A stretch of 64,000 nucleotides of DNA from Xanthobacter sp. YC-JY1 (GTDB lineage: Bacteria; Pseudomonadota; Alphaproteobacteria; Rhizobiales; Xanthobacteraceae): NCBI RefSeq assembly GCF_021730305.1, contig NZ_CP032674.1:915001-979000 (forward strand), given 5' to 3'. The notes below the pieces were generated by a model. The model did no database searches. It was not told the origin of the DNA and saw only the letters and a program-made list of their open reading frames with translations. The translations under genes and the position numbers were made by a program. Below, one piece after another: positions 38,422-49,887 of this stretch; position 1 is the stretch's first letter; each line of letters starts with the position of its first letter.

Positions 38422-40962
38422 TCAATTCGAGGATTCGGAGCCGAAGCTGGTGGAGAAGCCGCCTTCGCCGAGGGTGCGCAGGCCGATGCGGAACATCACC
38501 TTCGTCACCGGCGGCGAACTGGGGCCGTTGATGGTGTAGTCGGAGATGTAGTTGAGGGCGAGGGTGAAGCAGTCGTCGATATAGCTGAGGCCGACGAGGG
38601 TGTAGTCCACCTCGCCCGCTGTAAAATCGTAGCGGACGGCGCCCCGGACCGCCCAGTTGTCGGTCAGCTTGTAGGACGCGTTGGTGTAGATACCCTCGCG
38701 CTGCTGATAATAACCGAGCAGAGGCTGGGCCTCATAGCGGCCGTAGGTGACGGCGACGTTGAACTTGTCGATTTCGGCGCGCGCCTGCAGCTCGAAGCGC
38801 TGCATGGAGAAGTTCTGCTCGTCGAAGCGGAAGCGGGTCACGAATTCGAGATATTTGGTCGGCGAGTAGCCGAACTTGGCGATGTAGTCCGAGGCCGAGG
38901 TCTCAAGGCCCGATTCAAGGCCGGTGTTGGCCATGTCGCCGTAGGCGTAGGAGTTCTTGCCGAACAGGTTATAGGACTGGCCGATGACGGCGGTGAACAG
39001 GCCGGCGCCATTGATGGCGGCGGTGTAGGTCACGCCGAGGTTGAGACGGCTGCCACCCTCGACCCGGTCATATCCGGAATATTTGTTGATCTCGAAGAGG
39101 TTGGTGTCGTCGAACACCAGGCTCTGGGCGTCCTCGTTCGGGAACTTGCCAATGTTGCTCTCGTTCGGGCGGATGATGACCTGCGCCCGCGGCTCGATGG
39201 TTTGGGTGCCCCAGCTCTCCGCCGAGATGAAGGGATATTTATAGTCGACGCCCACCGCAGGCATGGCGCGGATGAGGTCGTCGCTGCCGGACTGGAGCGG
39301 GTTCTGGCCGGGGAAGGTGGGGCCGAACTGGTAGCTCGCGGGCAGATAGGAGGTGTTGACCGAGGCCACGTCCACCCGTGCCGTGACGAACGGCGTCCAC
39401 TGCTGGCCGAGGGAATCGGTGATGGTCTTCTTCCAGTAGACTTCGCCGGACAGGCGCGTGTAGTCGCCCGGCGCGCCGCGCAGCAGGCATTCCTTGGCGT
39501 TCGGGCTCCACAGGGTGCAGGCCCCGGTGGGCACACCCGTGCTGCCGACGGCGGAGGTGAGTTCGGAGGTCCCGATGAAGTCGGCCTGCTGGCGGGTCAG
39601 GCTGGTGAGGTTGACCTTGAACCCGGCCTCGCCGCCCCAAAGGGCGTTGTTGAACACCTTGTCGTAGTTGAGCGTGCCGACGATGGGCTGGCGCGCCTGG
39701 TCATCCGTCACGGCGAGGCCGAGGAAGTAGAGGCCGCGCAGGTCAAAATACGAGCGGTCTCCCTGGCCCGTCAGGTAGACGGTGGAGGTCTTGGTGGTGG
39801 TGGTGTCCGGGATCAGGTTGTAGTCGCGCAGGAAGGCGCGGTCGGACGCGACGGTGGCATCCCAGCCGAAGGTCCAGAACTTGTTCAGCGCGAAGGCGCC
39901 GGAGCTTTCCACCGCGCCGCGGTCCTGGCGATAGCCCGGCAGCACCTCGGTGATGCCATTCGAGGTGGTGATGAAGTCCTGCGGGTTCTGCTGCACGATG
40001 CCGGCGGCGCGGATGGTGTAGCTGCCGTTGATGAGGCGCTGGCGCCATTCGCCCTGCATCAGCAGGCCCTGCTGGGTCACAATGGCCGGGGTGAGTGTCA
40101 GGTCGCGGTCGGGCGCGATGTTCCAGAAGAAGGGAATGGAGACGCCGTAGCCGATCTGGCTCGAGGAGAAGAACTCCGGCATTAGGAAGCCGGTCTTGCG
40201 CTTCACCGTCGGGTCGGGCGACGACATGTACGGGAAATAGGCCACCGGCAGGCCGAAGAACTCGACCCAGGCGTCCTCGTAATAGACCATCTTCTCGTCG
40301 TCGTTGTGGATGATCTTCTTGGCCTTGATCTGCCACAGCGGAGGCTTAGAGGGGTCGTCCTTGCACGGCTCGCAGGCCGTGTAGATGCCGTTCTGGAACA
40401 CCGTGATGTTGCCGTCGGTCCGGTCGGCGCGGACGGCGGCGAAGTGGGTGTTGTCCGGCGTGTCGAGGCGCAGGGAATCGATAAAGCCCTGCTTGAAGTC
40501 CTGGGTCAGCTGCAGCGTGTCGGCAGTGACGATCTTGCCGTCCTTGTCCTTGAGGCGGGCATTGCCTTCCGCGCGCAGGGTGTTGGCCTTGCGGTCCAGC
40601 ACCACGCGGCGCGCCTCCAGGGTGGAGCCGTCATAATAGATCTGGACGTTGCCGACCGCCGAGACCGTGTCCTTCTGGTAGTCGTATTCAAGCTGGTCGG
40701 CCGTCACCAGCATCTTCTGGTTCGGGTCGAGCTGGCGCGCGGTGAGGATATTGCTGCCCGGCGTCGTGTTCTGGCTGGCGGCCGGCTGGGTCTGCGCACG
40801 GGCGCTCCCCATCGGCGCGAGGAGGGCGACGAGGCCGGCAAAGATCAAGCTGAAGGCGGCAGCCGAGGAGGCGCGTCGAGACGCGCGACCACCCGTTCCC
40901 CGCGCAGCTGCGCGAAGGCCCCTGGCAGTCATCCCTACGGCGGGGGGATGCCCGACCGTCAT
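38422..40962 (-). CDS. lptD: LPS-assembly protein LptD (outer-membrane beta-barrel)
   Basis: LptD with LptE inserts lipopolysaccharide into the outer leaflet. The 846-residue protein has a long N-terminal signal region (hydrophobic core AAFSLIFAGLVALLAPMG, cleavage near ARAQT). A LptA/OstA-like beta-jellyroll follows (LVTADQLEYDYQKDTVSAVGNVQIYYDG, near residue 95), then the barrel with the conserved KRKTGFLMPEFFSSSQIGYG. Two cysteines in YTACEPCKDD and another two further on could supply the inter-domain disulfides needed for function. The start at 40962 has GGGAGG upstream and overlaps the lptG stop. The order lptF-lptG-lptD-surA is the standard alphaproteobacterial operon. Confidence 0.95.
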   Translation of the reverse strand: MTVGHPPAVGMTARGLRAAARGTGGRASRRASSAAAFSLIFAGLVALLAPMGSARAQTQPAASQNTTPGSNILTARQLDPNQKMLVTADQLEYDYQKDTVSAVGNVQIYYDGSTLEARRVVLDRKANTLRAEGNARLKDKDGKIVTADTLQLTQDFKQGFIDSLRLDTPDNTHFAAVRADRTDGNITVFQNGIYTACEPCKDDPSKPPLWQIKAKKIIHNDDEKMVYYEDAWVEFFGLPVAYFPYMSSPDPTVKRKTGFLMPEFFSSSQIGYGVSIPFFWNIAPDRDLTLTPAIVTQQGLLMQGEWRQRLINGSYTIRAAGIVQQNPQDFITTSNGITEVLPGYRQDRGAVESSGAFALNKFWTFGWDATVASDRAFLRDYNLIPDTTTTKTSTVYLTGQGDRSYFDLRGLYFLGLAVTDDQARQPIVGTLNYDKVFNNALWGGEAGFKVNLTSLTRQQADFIGTSELTSAVGSTGVPTGACTLWSPNAKECLLRGAPGDYTRLSGEVYWKKTITDSLGQQWTPFVTARVDVASVNTSYLPASYQFGPTFPGQNPLQSGSDDLIRAMPAVGVDYKYPFISAESWGTQTIEPRAQVIIRPNESNIGKFPNEDAQSLVFDDTNLFEINKYSGYDRVEGGSRLNLGVTYTAAINGAGLFTAVIGQSYNLFGKNSYAYGDMANTGLESGLETSASDYIAKFGYSPTKYLEFVTRFRFDEQNFSMQRFELQARAEIDKFNVAVTYGRYEAQPLLGYYQQREGIYTNASYKLTDNWAVRGAVRYDFTAGEVDYTLVGLSYIDDCFTLALNYISDYTINGPSSPPVTKVMFRIGLRTLGEGGFSTSFGSESSN

Positions 40963-42056
40963 CCGTCCTCCCGGTGCAACAGAATGAGCGCCCCCAACAA
41001 AATCCCGGTCACTGCAGGAAACCACGCAGCAGCAACGGGATGAACGATTCCCGCCTCACCGAGGTCCTCGGCGAGCTTGGTCCCAACATAAAGCAGAAAG
41101 CCCGCAAGCACGCCACCGAGAATCGTCTGGCCCACCCCGCCGAAGCGGAACACGCGGAGGCCCACGACCGCGGCAATGAGGACCATTGCCACCAGCAGAA
41201 ACGGCTTCGCGAGAAGGCTCTGGAGCTGCAAGCGGTATTTTTCCGCGCCGAAGCCGGATTGTTCTGCACTGCGAATAGCCGACGGGAGTTGCCAGAACGA
41301 CACGGTTTCCGGGGCGATCAGCGAATCCTGGACCTGCTTGGGGTCCAGCTTCGTGGCGATCATGTAGGTATCATAGGAAGCGAGGTCGAGGCCCGGGACG
41401 AGCACCTTGGCGCCGGTAAGAATCCATGCACCATCTCCCAAGGTTGCAGATTTCGCCTCCACACGCTCCATGAAGTTCCCGGCCGGATCGAACTCGAAAA
41501 TCACCACGCCGGAGAGCACGCGGCCGCCCTGGCGGGAGGACTGCGCCTGGATGATGGACTGGCCGTCCACGCTCTGCTGGCGAATCCAGAATTCCTTCTT
41601 CCCCTGGGTAAAGCCAGGGGTGCCGCCGCCGCTGGCGAAGATGTCGCCCTCGATCTGGTTGGCCCGCTCCTTGAAGTCGGCAGAGATCGGGTTGAACACG
41701 CAGGTGGCGAAGACGCCCACCAGGAAGGCCACCAGAACCGGCGGGGTGATGAACTGCCAGACCGAAAGCCCCACTGCCCGCGCCACCACCAGTTCCAGCC
41801 GGCGGGACAGGATGACGAAGGTCACCATGCCGCCGAACAGCACGGCGAACGGCAGCAATTGCTCGGTGAAGGCGGGGGCCCGGTAGAGGGTGAGCAAAGC
41901 CAGCAGGCTTACCGTCACCTGATCGCGGTCGGCCGTACGCCGCGCCATCTCCAGGAAGTCCACGAGCACGATCAGCGTGACGCAGGACAGGAAGATGACC
42001 GCCACTGCATGCGCGAAGCGGCGCGCGAAATAGAAGCCGAGGATGCGTCCGATCAT
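40959..42056 (-). CDS. lptG: LPS export ABC transporter permease LptG
   Basis: This 365-residue inner-membrane subunit of the LptB2FGC complex extracts lipopolysaccharide from the inner membrane. It has six predicted membrane segments with a periplasmic beta-jellyroll between the third and fourth. Landmarks are MIGRILGFYFARRFAHAVAV, VDFLEMARR, the coupling-helix region VILSRRLELVVARAVGLS, and the C-terminal GLRVFRFGGVGQTILGGVLAGF. It is separated from lptF by two bases and overlaps lptD by four, so the three are tightly coupled. LptB and LptC are not in the window. Confidence 0.94.
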   Translation of the reverse strand: MIGRILGFYFARRFAHAVAVIFLSCVTLIVLVDFLEMARRTADRDQVTVSLLALLTLYRAPAFTEQLLPFAVLFGGMVTFVILSRRLELVVARAVGLSVWQFITPPVLVAFLVGVFATCVFNPISADFKERANQIEGDIFASGGGTPGFTQGKKEFWIRQQSVDGQSIIQAQSSRQGGRVLSGVVIFEFDPAGNFMERVEAKSATLGDGAWILTGAKVLVPGLDLASYDTYMIATKLDPKQVQDSLIAPETVSFWQLPSAIRSAEQSGFGAEKYRLQLQSLLAKPFLLVAMVLIAAVVGLRVFRFGGVGQTILGGVLAGFLLYVGTKLAEDLGEAGIVHPVAAAWFPAVTGILLGALILLHREDG

Positions 42057-42058
42057 CG

Positions 42059-43390
42059 TCAGGCGGCCGCCCGCCGCGAGAACCGAGCCCGGATGGAATC
42101 GATGAACGCGGTCAGCGCCGCTGGCGGGGCGAGGCGGATCCAGCCTTGCAGCACCATGGCGCAGATGATGACGGTGACGACGGGCAGCGCGTAGATCAGC
42201 GGCACCGCCGCGGCATTGGCCTTGAGCTGGCCGGCGATGGCGAAGTTGCCGATCTGCACCAGCCCCATGGCCGGGATGATGGCGGTGAGCGCGGCGCCCC
42301 GGCTCTGGCGGGTGGTGCGCGGCTGGGCGAGCGCCGCGGCGGCGATGGCGAAGAAGGCCATGGGATAGAGCCCCGCGGACAGGCGCTTGTGCAGTTCCTC
42401 CCGATACCGGCCGGGGAAGAATCGCACGTACATGTCCTCGGGCGGCGGGTTCATCACATAGGTGAGGGGCCGTTCCATGGGCTTGATGTCCACGCCCTTG
42501 TTGTCCGGCGCCAGCGACGAGAGGTCGAAGGCGTAGCGCTGGAACTCCACCACGGAGGAATTGGCGGCCTTGCTGTCGGAGCGCCCCTGCTTCTGGTCGC
42601 CGGCTGCGGGAGCCGCGGCGGCCGGCGCTGCCGGCTCGGACGCCTTGGCGGCCTGTCCACCGGAATTCTGCGCGGCGAGCTTGGCACGGGCGGCGGCGCG
42701 GGCCTCTTCCGGCGTCGGCTGGGGCGTCGCCTCGGTCTTCCACAGGTCGCCGCCGCGCCGGTGAATGGAGCCGTTCTCCAGCACCAGGAAGATGCCGGCC
42801 TTGCTCTCGACGATCTGGCCGCGATCCGCGAGGTAAGTCGAAACCTCCTTCTCGCGGGCGTCATTGATGAAGATGCCGCGCATCACGCCGTTGGCGGAGC
42901 GCTCGCGCACGTGGAATACGAGGCCGTGCGTCAGGTTCACGAAGCGGCCGGGCTGGGCGACGAAGGACACCACGTCCGCGCGCACCTTGGTCACCTGCTC
43001 GCGGAAGCTGGTGAGGCTGGCCGGCACCACATGGACCGCGAGGGAGGAGCAGAACAGGGACACCAGGATGGCCAGCAGGATGAGCGGGCGCAGCAGGCGC
43101 CACGGCCCCATGCCGGCGGCCGCCATCACCACGATCTCGCTGTCGCCGTTGAGTTTCAGCAGGGTGTAGGCGGTGGCGATGAACAGGGCGGCTGGGGCGA
43201 TCACCAGCACCAGCGTGGGCATGGTGAGGCTGGTGATGGCGATGAAGGCGAGGATGGTCTGGCCCTGGCTGGTCACCAGGTCGAGCTGGCGCAGGGCCTG
43301 CGTCGCCCAGATCATGCCGGCGAGCACGACCACGACCCCCAGGAAGGCGACAGCCGCCGTGGAGAAGATGTAACGATCCAGACGGCCCAT
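42059..43390 (-). CDS. lptF: LPS export ABC transporter permease LptF with an Ala/Pro-rich insertion
   Basis: This 443-residue partner of LptG starts MGRLDRYIFSTAAVAF and has six predicted membrane segments around a periplasmic jellyroll. The coupling segment is LLKLNGDSEIVVMAAAGMGPW near residue 78. It is longer than typical LptF because of a low-complexity insertion at about residues 220-278, rich in Ala, Pro, Gln and Ser, in the periplasmic domain. The core before and after it is well preserved (ALAQPRTTRQSRGAALTAII). Start ATG 43390. It is the first gene of the lpt run; the upstream oligopeptidase gene ends 140 bases earlier, so a promoter may lie in that gap. Confidence 0.93.
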   Translation of the reverse strand: MGRLDRYIFSTAAVAFLGVVVVLAGMIWATQALRQLDLVTSQGQTILAFIAITSLTMPTLVLVIAPAALFIATAYTLLKLNGDSEIVVMAAAGMGPWRLLRPLILLAILVSLFCSSLAVHVVPASLTSFREQVTKVRADVVSFVAQPGRFVNLTHGLVFHVRERSANGVMRGIFINDAREKEVSTYLADRGQIVESKAGIFLVLENGSIHRRGGDLWKTEATPQPTPEEARAAARAKLAAQNSGGQAAKASEPAAPAAAAPAAGDQKQGRSDSKAANSSVVEFQRYAFDLSSLAPDNKGVDIKPMERPLTYVMNPPPEDMYVRFFPGRYREELHKRLSAGLYPMAFFAIAAAALAQPRTTRQSRGAALTAIIPAMGLVQIGNFAIAGQLKANAAAVPLIYALPVVTVIICAMVLQGWIRLAPPAALTAFIDSIRARFSRRAAA

Positions 43391-43530
43391 CACAGCATGC
43401 CTTACAATGCGCGGAGCCGCCCCCTCACTCGCATGTCGATCGACAGCGCGCTCTGGATAGCCGGAAGCCGTCCGCCGCGCAAATGCCGATGGGGAACTGC
43501 CCGGCTTCCGTCTGTGAATGGCCGCGCGGC

Positions 43531-45642
43531 TCAGCCGGCGCGGCCAACCGTTCTCAGGGCGAAGAGGTAGACCAGCGCCACCTCGTCCAGCCGGTCGAAC
43601 CGCCCGGCCGCGCCGCCATGGCCCGCATCCATGTTGGTCCGCAGCAGGATGGGCCGCTCCCCGGTATCGGCCGCCCGCAGCCGCGCCACCCACTTCGCCG
43701 GCTCCCAATAGGTCACGCGTGGGTCGGTGAGCCCGGCCAGGGCGAAGATGGAGGGGTAGGCCTGGGCCGCCACATTATCCACCGGCGAATAGGCCCGGAT
43801 TCGCTGGAAGGCCGACTCGTCCGCGATGGGATTGCCCCACTCCGGCCATTCCGGCGGGGTGAGGGGCAGGGTGTCGTCCAGCATGGTCGTGAGCACGTCC
43901 ACGAACGGCACCTCGGCGACGATGCCGGCGAACAGATCGGGCCTGAGGTTGGCCACCGCCCCCATCAGCATCCCGCCCGCCGAGCCGCCCTGGGCGACGA
44001 TGCGTTCGGGCTGGGTGAAGCCTTCCGCGACCAGATGCTCGGCGGCCGCGATGAAGTCGGTGAAGGTGTTGGTCTTCTTCGCCAGCTTCCCGTCGGCATA
44101 CCAGCGCCAGCCCTTGTCCGTGCCACCGCGGATATGGGCGATGGCATAGATGAAGCCACGGTCCACCAGCGAAAGACGGTTGGTGGCGAAGCCGGCGGGA
44201 ATGGTGATTCCATAGGCACCGTAGCCGTAGAGCAGCAGCGGCGCGGAACCGTCGAGCGGCGTGTCCTTGTGGTAGATGAGCGAGACCGGCACGGTTTCGC
44301 CGTCCGGCGCCGGGGCCATCAGGCGGCGCGTCACGTAATGCGCGTGGTCGTGGCCGGAGGGCACCTCCTGCCGCTTCAGCATCTCGCGCCGGCGGCTCGC
44401 CATGTCATAGTCCCACACCTCGGACGGCGTGGTCATGGACGCATAGGTGAAGCGCAGCTGCGTCGTGTCGAAGGCGTATCCCGCCGACATGCCCAGCGCA
44501 TAGGCCTCCTCGTCGAAGGCGATGGCGTGTTCCGCGCCGTCGGCGAGCGACCGGATGACGATGCGCGGCAACCCGCCCTCGCGTTCCAGGCGCGCCATGT
44601 GGCCGCTGAACACCGTGTGGCTGAGGATCATGCAGCCCGGGCGATGCGGGACGAGATCGCTCCAGTGCTCCCGCCCCGGCGTGGCGACGGGGGCCGTGGT
44701 GATCTTGAAATCCTCGGCGCCGTCCGCATTGGTCAGGAAGATCAGGGCATCGACGCCGCAAAGGTCGGGATGGTGCTCCACCTCGTAACGCACGCCCTCG
44801 GTGCGGGGCGCGATGCAGCGCGGGGTGGCGGCGGCGTCATTAAGGTCCAGAAGGTGGACCTCCGACGTCTCGTGATCGCCGCAGGCAATCAGCCCGTAGC
44901 GGCGGGACTGGGTTTCGCCCAGCGAGACGAAGAAACCCTTGTCGGGCTCCTCGTAGATCAGCGTGTCCGTCTCGGGCGCGGTGCCGATGACGTGCCGGAA
45001 GACGAGGGACGGGCGGTGCTCCGCATCCCGGCGAATGTAATAGAGCACGCTGCCGTCGGCGCTCCACAGGAGGTCTCCCGTGGTCTCCTCGATGGCGTCG
45101 GGGAGGTCGGTGCCGGTCGCGAGGTCGCGGACGCGAAGCGAATAGAGCTCGGAGCCGGACGTGTCGGCGGAATAAGCGAGGCGGCCATGGTCGCTGCTGT
45201 GCCGCCAGTGGCCGAAATGGAAATAAGCCTTGCCCTCGGCCTCCTTGTCGCCGTCGAGGAGGATGACTTCCTCACCGTCCGGCAGAGCCTTGCGGCAGGC
45301 GAGGGGGTGCTGGCCCCCCTCCCGGTGGCGGGAATAATAGGCGAAGGGGCCGTCCGGCGCGGGCACGGAGGAATCATCCTCCTTGATGCGCCCGCGCATC
45401 TCCGCGACCAGCTTTCCCTTGAGGTCTCCCAGCGGCGCGAACCAGGCGTCCGCATAGGCGTTCTCGGCCTCCAGATAGGTCCGGATGTCGCCGTCGAGCA
45501 CGGAGGGATCGCGCATGACGGCGCGCCAGTTGTCGGCGCGCAGCCAGGCGTAGTCGTCGGTGAGGGAAATGCCGTGGACGTTGCGGGTCGACGGACGGCG
45601 AGGGGCGCGCGGCGGCTCAGACGCCACGGTCTGCCCCGTCAT
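43531..45642 (-). CDS. ptrB: Oligopeptidase B (S9 family)
   Basis: This 703-residue cytosolic serine peptidase cleaves short peptides after Arg or Lys. The N-terminal beta-propeller occupies about residues 80-410. The catalytic alpha/beta-hydrolase domain follows, with nucleophile motif [11 protein letters not shown], an Asp region in [19 protein letters not shown], and the His in [26 protein letters not shown] near residue 28 is the usual family start. The ATG at 45642 lies inside the end of the msrB gene (26-base overlap), so the two are co-translated. Confidence 0.93.
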   Translation of the reverse strand: MTGQTVASEPPRAPRRPSTRNVHGISLTDDYAWLRADNWRAVMRDPSVLDGDIRTYLEAENAYADAWFAPLGDLKGKLVAEMRGRIKEDDSSVPAPDGPFAYYSRHREGGQHPLACRKALPDGEEVILLDGDKEAEGKAYFHFGHWRHSSDHGRLAYSADTSGSELYSLRVRDLATGTDLPDAIEETTGDLLWSADGSVLYYIRRDAEHRPSLVFRHVIGTAPETDTLIYEEPDKGFFVSLGETQSRRYGLIACGDHETSEVHLLDLNDAAATPRCIAPRTEGVRYEVEHHPDLCGVDALIFLTNADGAEDFKITTAPVATPGREHWSDLVPHRPGCMILSHTVFSGHMARLEREGGLPRIVIRSLADGAEHAIAFDEEAYALGMSAGYAFDTTQLRFTYASMTTPSEVWDYDMASRRREMLKRQEVPSGHDHAHYVTRRLMAPAPDGETVPVSLIYHKDTPLDGSAPLLLYGYGAYGITIPAGFATNRLSLVDRGFIYAIAHIRGGTDKGWRWYADGKLAKKTNTFTDFIAAAEHLVAEGFTQPERIVAQGGSAGGMLMGAVANLRPDLFAGIVAEVPFVDVLTTMLDDTLPLTPPEWPEWGNPIADESAFQRIRAYSPVDNVAAQAYPSIFALAGLTDPRVTYWEPAKWVARLRAADTGERPILLRTNMDAGHGGAAGRFDRLDEVALVYLFALRTVGRAG

Positions 45643-46060
45643 CCGTCTTCAGGGAGAGGGCGGTGCCGTTCATGCAGAAACGCAGGCCTGTCGGCGCCGG
45701 GCCATCGGGAAAGACATGGCCGAGATGGCTGTCGCACGATGCGCAGCGCACCTCGATGCGGCGCATGCCGTGGGAGACGTCCTCATGGGTCACGACCGCC
45801 TCCGGCGAGACCGGCTGGAAGAAGCTGGGCCAGCCTGTGCCGGAATTGTACTTGGTCTCGGAGCGGAACAGCGGCGCGCCGCAGGCGACGCATTCATAGA
45901 GGCCGGCGCGCTTCTCGTCCCAGTACGGGCCGGTGAAGGCACGCTCGGTGCCGGCCTGACGGGTGATTCGGAACTGCTCGGGCGTGAGGCAGGAGCGCCA
46001 TTCGCTTTCGCTCTTCACGACCTTGGTGTGGTCCGCGTCGGAAGGGGCAGAGGTGGACAT
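45617..46060 (-). CDS. msrB: Peptide-methionine (R)-S-oxide reductase
   Basis: MsrB repairs R-methionine sulfoxide in proteins. The 147-residue protein has the zinc-binding CVAC and CASC pairs, [28 protein letters not shown], the Asp/Gly of [18 protein letters not shown], and the catalytic Cys in RFCMNG. The N-terminal [20 protein letters not shown] block is standard. It overlaps the start of ptrB. A long divergent region separates it from mucR. Confidence 0.95.
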   Translation of the reverse strand: MSTSAPSDADHTKVVKSESEWRSCLTPEQFRITRQAGTERAFTGPYWDEKRAGLYECVACGAPLFRSETKYNSGTGWPSFFQPVSPEAVVTHEDVSHGMRRIEVRCASCDSHLGHVFPDGPAPTGLRFCMNGTALSLKTDDGADRGV

Positions 46061-46582
46061 GGAAGAACCCCGGTCTGATTTGTCGCAGAGGTAGGCATTC
46101 CATATGGCAACGGCAAGGCTGCGCCGATCACATGACCGCGGGCGGACCGGGAAGGGGCGCTGCGGCGCGGCCGCTCTTCTGCGCCGCGGCGGGGAGGGTC
46201 GGCAGTGCAGATCTGCGATATCGCGACAACTGACGAAGATGAGCCGTATAGCCGAAATATCGGTTGCAAAGTCGAAAGTGCGAAACTAACACGGTCTTAT
46301 AGCCGTCTTCGCAGCATCCGTGCGCGGGCGACTGTTCAGGGTACGTACACTGTCCGGGGTTCGTACACTGTGTCTCTGCGGACGAGCGCGGCGGGGCGCC
46401 GCTAAAGCGTCCCGGTGGCGTGTCGCGTCTTGGTGGCGCCTTGTCAGCACTGGGCTCCACCTTGCTCGCACCCACCGACTTCTCCCGCTCCACCCGTCGA
46501 TTGCATGTCCTGATCGTTCGGAAGCGCGAAACCTGACCGACGGCGCATTTTTCTCAAGCCATCTCAACGCGAAGCAGGTCCC
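46061..46582. other. Long divergent region between msrB and mucR
   Basis: This 522-base region has a GC-rich left part and an AT-richer centre (about 46200-46310). A candidate mucR promoter has TTGCAA at 46264-46269 and TAACAC at 46287-46292, 17 bases apart. Direct repeats follow at 46344-46371. If that promoter is used, the mucR leader is about 285 bases long. An 88-codon open frame (46320-46586) overlaps the mucR start as ATGA but is Arg-rich and has no good ribosome-binding site. Confidence 0.4.
46344..46371. repeat. Direct repeats CGTACACTGT upstream of mucR
   Basis: The 10-mer CGTACACTGT occurs at 46344-46353 and 46362-46371, start to start 18 bases apart. They lie about 212 bases before the mucR start and could be binding sites for MucR itself or another regulator. 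Confidence 0.5.
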
Positions 46583-46996
46583 ATGAGCGACACCACGGAA
46601 CAGACGGCCTTCATCGAGCTCGCGACGGATATCATCTCCGCTTATGTCGGCAACAACACGGTTGCCGCCACCGAGCTGCCGGCCCTCATCAACGACGTCT
46701 TCCTCGCGCTCACGCGCCTTGGCACCGGCGAGGCGCCGGCCGACGCCGAGCCGCTGAAGCCGGCGGTGCCGGTGAAGCGTTCCGTGCATCCGGACTTCAT
46801 CATCTGCCTGGAAGACGGCAAGAAGTTCAAGTCGCTCAAGCGCCACCTGCGCACGCGCTACGACATGACCCCCGAGCAGTATCGCGAGAAGTGGGGCCTG
46901 CCGGCCGACTACCCCATGGTCGCGCCCAACTATGCCGCCGCCCGCTCGGAGCTTGCCAAGCAGATGGGCCTCGGCCAGCAGCGCCGCCGCGGCTGA
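46583..46996 (+). CDS. mucR: Ros/MucR-family transcriptional regulator
   Basis: This 137-residue regulator matches MucR/Ros along its length. The N-terminal oligomerisation half has [16 protein letters not shown]. The C-terminal DNA-binding half has [27 protein letters not shown] and the conserved end [16 protein letters not shown]. In rhizobia and Brucella, MucR controls exopolysaccharide, motility, symbiosis or virulence genes and represses itself. The zinc-finger ligands of Ros are only partly kept here: CLED replaces C-x2-C, and the final His pair reads RY. A perfect 12-bp terminator follows. Confidence 0.94.
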   Translation: MSDTTEQTAFIELATDIISAYVGNNTVAATELPALINDVFLALTRLGTGEAPADAEPLKPAVPVKRSVHPDFIICLEDGKKFKSLKRHLRTRYDMTPEQYREKWGLPADYPMVAPNYAAARSELAKQMGLGQQRRRG

Positions 46997-47017
46997 AGCG
47001 CCCCCATCGGAAACGGG

Positions 47018-47051
47018 AAGGCCCGGCGCAGCGCGCCGGGCCTTTGTTTTT
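47018..47051 (+). terminator. Intrinsic terminator of mucR
   Basis: AAGGCCCGGCGC and GCGCCGGGCCTT form a perfect 12-bp stem with an AGC triloop, followed by TGTTTTTA. Confidence 0.9.
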
Positions 47052-47085
47052 AAAGCCTTCGCTGCTGAAGCCTGACGCGGGCCGC

Positions 47086-48699
<1,614 letters not shown>

Positions 48700-48871
48700 G
48701 GAAAATCCTCCACAGTTCCCGCCGGCGTGACGCCGGCATTCATCCGCCTTCCCGCTCTCGTAGAGTTATGCGGGAGGTGTCGGGCCGGGGATGTCTTTGC
48801 GCATCCCTCGAAGCCGCGGCGAGCAAGCTAGAGGGAGTTCGCCGCCAAGGAAACTCCGACAAACGGAGGCT

Positions 48872-48881
48872 AAACGTTTAA
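48872..48881. promoter_or_regulatory. Palindrome TAAACGTTTA upstream of pckA
   Basis: This 10-bp perfect palindrome with a central CG resembles LacI-family half-site geometry. In Sinorhizobium pckA is controlled by the LacI-type PckR, so this is a candidate site, although it lies far (173 bases) from the start codon. Confidence 0.3.
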
Positions 48882-48883
48882 GT

Positions 48884-49600
48884 TCAGGCCGCAGTTCCGC
48901 GACGCGCGTCATTGACCAGCTTCACAAGTTCTTGCCGCACCGCAGCAAGGTCTTCCACCCGCTTGGTAAAGTCGAGGCGCCGCACGAGATTGTCGCAGAT
49001 CAGCTCGCAGCCCTCGGGATCGAGGGAAAGCATCCGCCAATCGCCCTCCGGCGCGCCGAGGAGCACGGTGGCATAAAGCTTCACGGCGTCGGCATGGTCG
49101 GCATTCATGTGCTCGATGACGCCCGCGGCTCCCTCGGAGAGCGCTTCCGCCCCCTGCCAGCCGGTCAACAGCTTCTCCCCCGGCACGTCCACGATGCGGC
49201 CGAAGCCCTCGACCAGGTGCGCCTCGGTGATGTCGATGGCGTAGAAGGCGAAATCCGTGAAATCCGCATATCCCGCCGCGGCCGCATGCCGGGCGAGGTA
49301 GCGCGCGCGGACCTCCGGGGCAGGGGCGGGGACGATGCGGCCGATGAGGCTGGCGCGGGGCGCGTTCAGCGGGTCCGCGGCGCCGGCCGCCGAGACAAGG
49401 AGGGAGACGCGGGCATCGCCCGCAATATTGCGGGTGTGGCGGGCGAGGCGGGAGATGAGCAGAGTCGGCCGGCCCTCGGGGTCCGTGGAGATGGCCACCA
49501 GCGAGGCGTAGGGCGCGCCGTCACCCTCCAGCGTTGCAAGGGCACCGAAGCGAGCCTCGCGCACGAGATGGCGGACTGCGGTCGCGGACGGCTTGGTCAT
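48884..49600 (-). CDS. HugZ-like heme-utilisation protein (pyridoxamine-oxidase fold plus DUF2470)
   Basis: This 238-residue protein has an N-terminal FMN-binding split-barrel of the pyridoxamine 5'-phosphate oxidase type (RHLVREARFGALATLEGDGAPYASL near residue 10, then PTLLISRLARHTRNI). Its C-terminal domain, beginning GVIEHMNADHADAVKLYA near residue 165, is the DUF2470 domain found in HugZ/HutZ heme-degrading proteins and in glutamyl-tRNA reductase-binding proteins. It probably binds or degrades heme, or has a related redox role. The start at ATG 49600 has GGGAGGAG upstream. No heme-uptake genes are adjacent. Confidence 0.85.
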   Translation of the reverse strand: MTKPSATAVRHLVREARFGALATLEGDGAPYASLVAISTDPEGRPTLLISRLARHTRNIAGDARVSLLVSAAGAADPLNAPRASLIGRIVPAPAPEVRARYLARHAAAAGYADFTDFAFYAIDITEAHLVEGFGRIVDVPGEKLLTGWQGAEALSEGAAGVIEHMNADHADAVKLYATVLLGAPEGDWRMLSLDPEGCELICDNLVRRLDFTKRVEDLAAVRQELVKLVNDARRGTAA

Positions 49601-49887
49601 GGTCTCCTCCCACGGGACGGTGCCACGATGCTCCGGCGCGGCGGGCGGGCGCAAGAGGCCACACGCCCTATCGTAAGGCGGCCGGGGAAGGAAAAGCTTG
49701 ATTAAGCGTATTCGGCAGCCGCCATTTGGTGTCGGTGGAGAATCCCGCTAATTTGCATCGATCGAGTCTTGTGTGTCACATTTCGGCCACGCGAACGCGG
49801 TTCACCGCAGTGAGCGGCCGCAACAGATGGTCGGCTTGAAGGCCCGTGTTCAACGGACCGCTTTCCGGACGGCTTTAAAGAGGTGTC

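Noticed and set aside
46320..46586. A possible leader peptide gene overlapping the mucR ATG as ATGA
   Set aside because: The frame is Arg-rich and non-protein-like, has no Shine-Dalgarno and includes the direct repeats. Coupling was judged to be chance.
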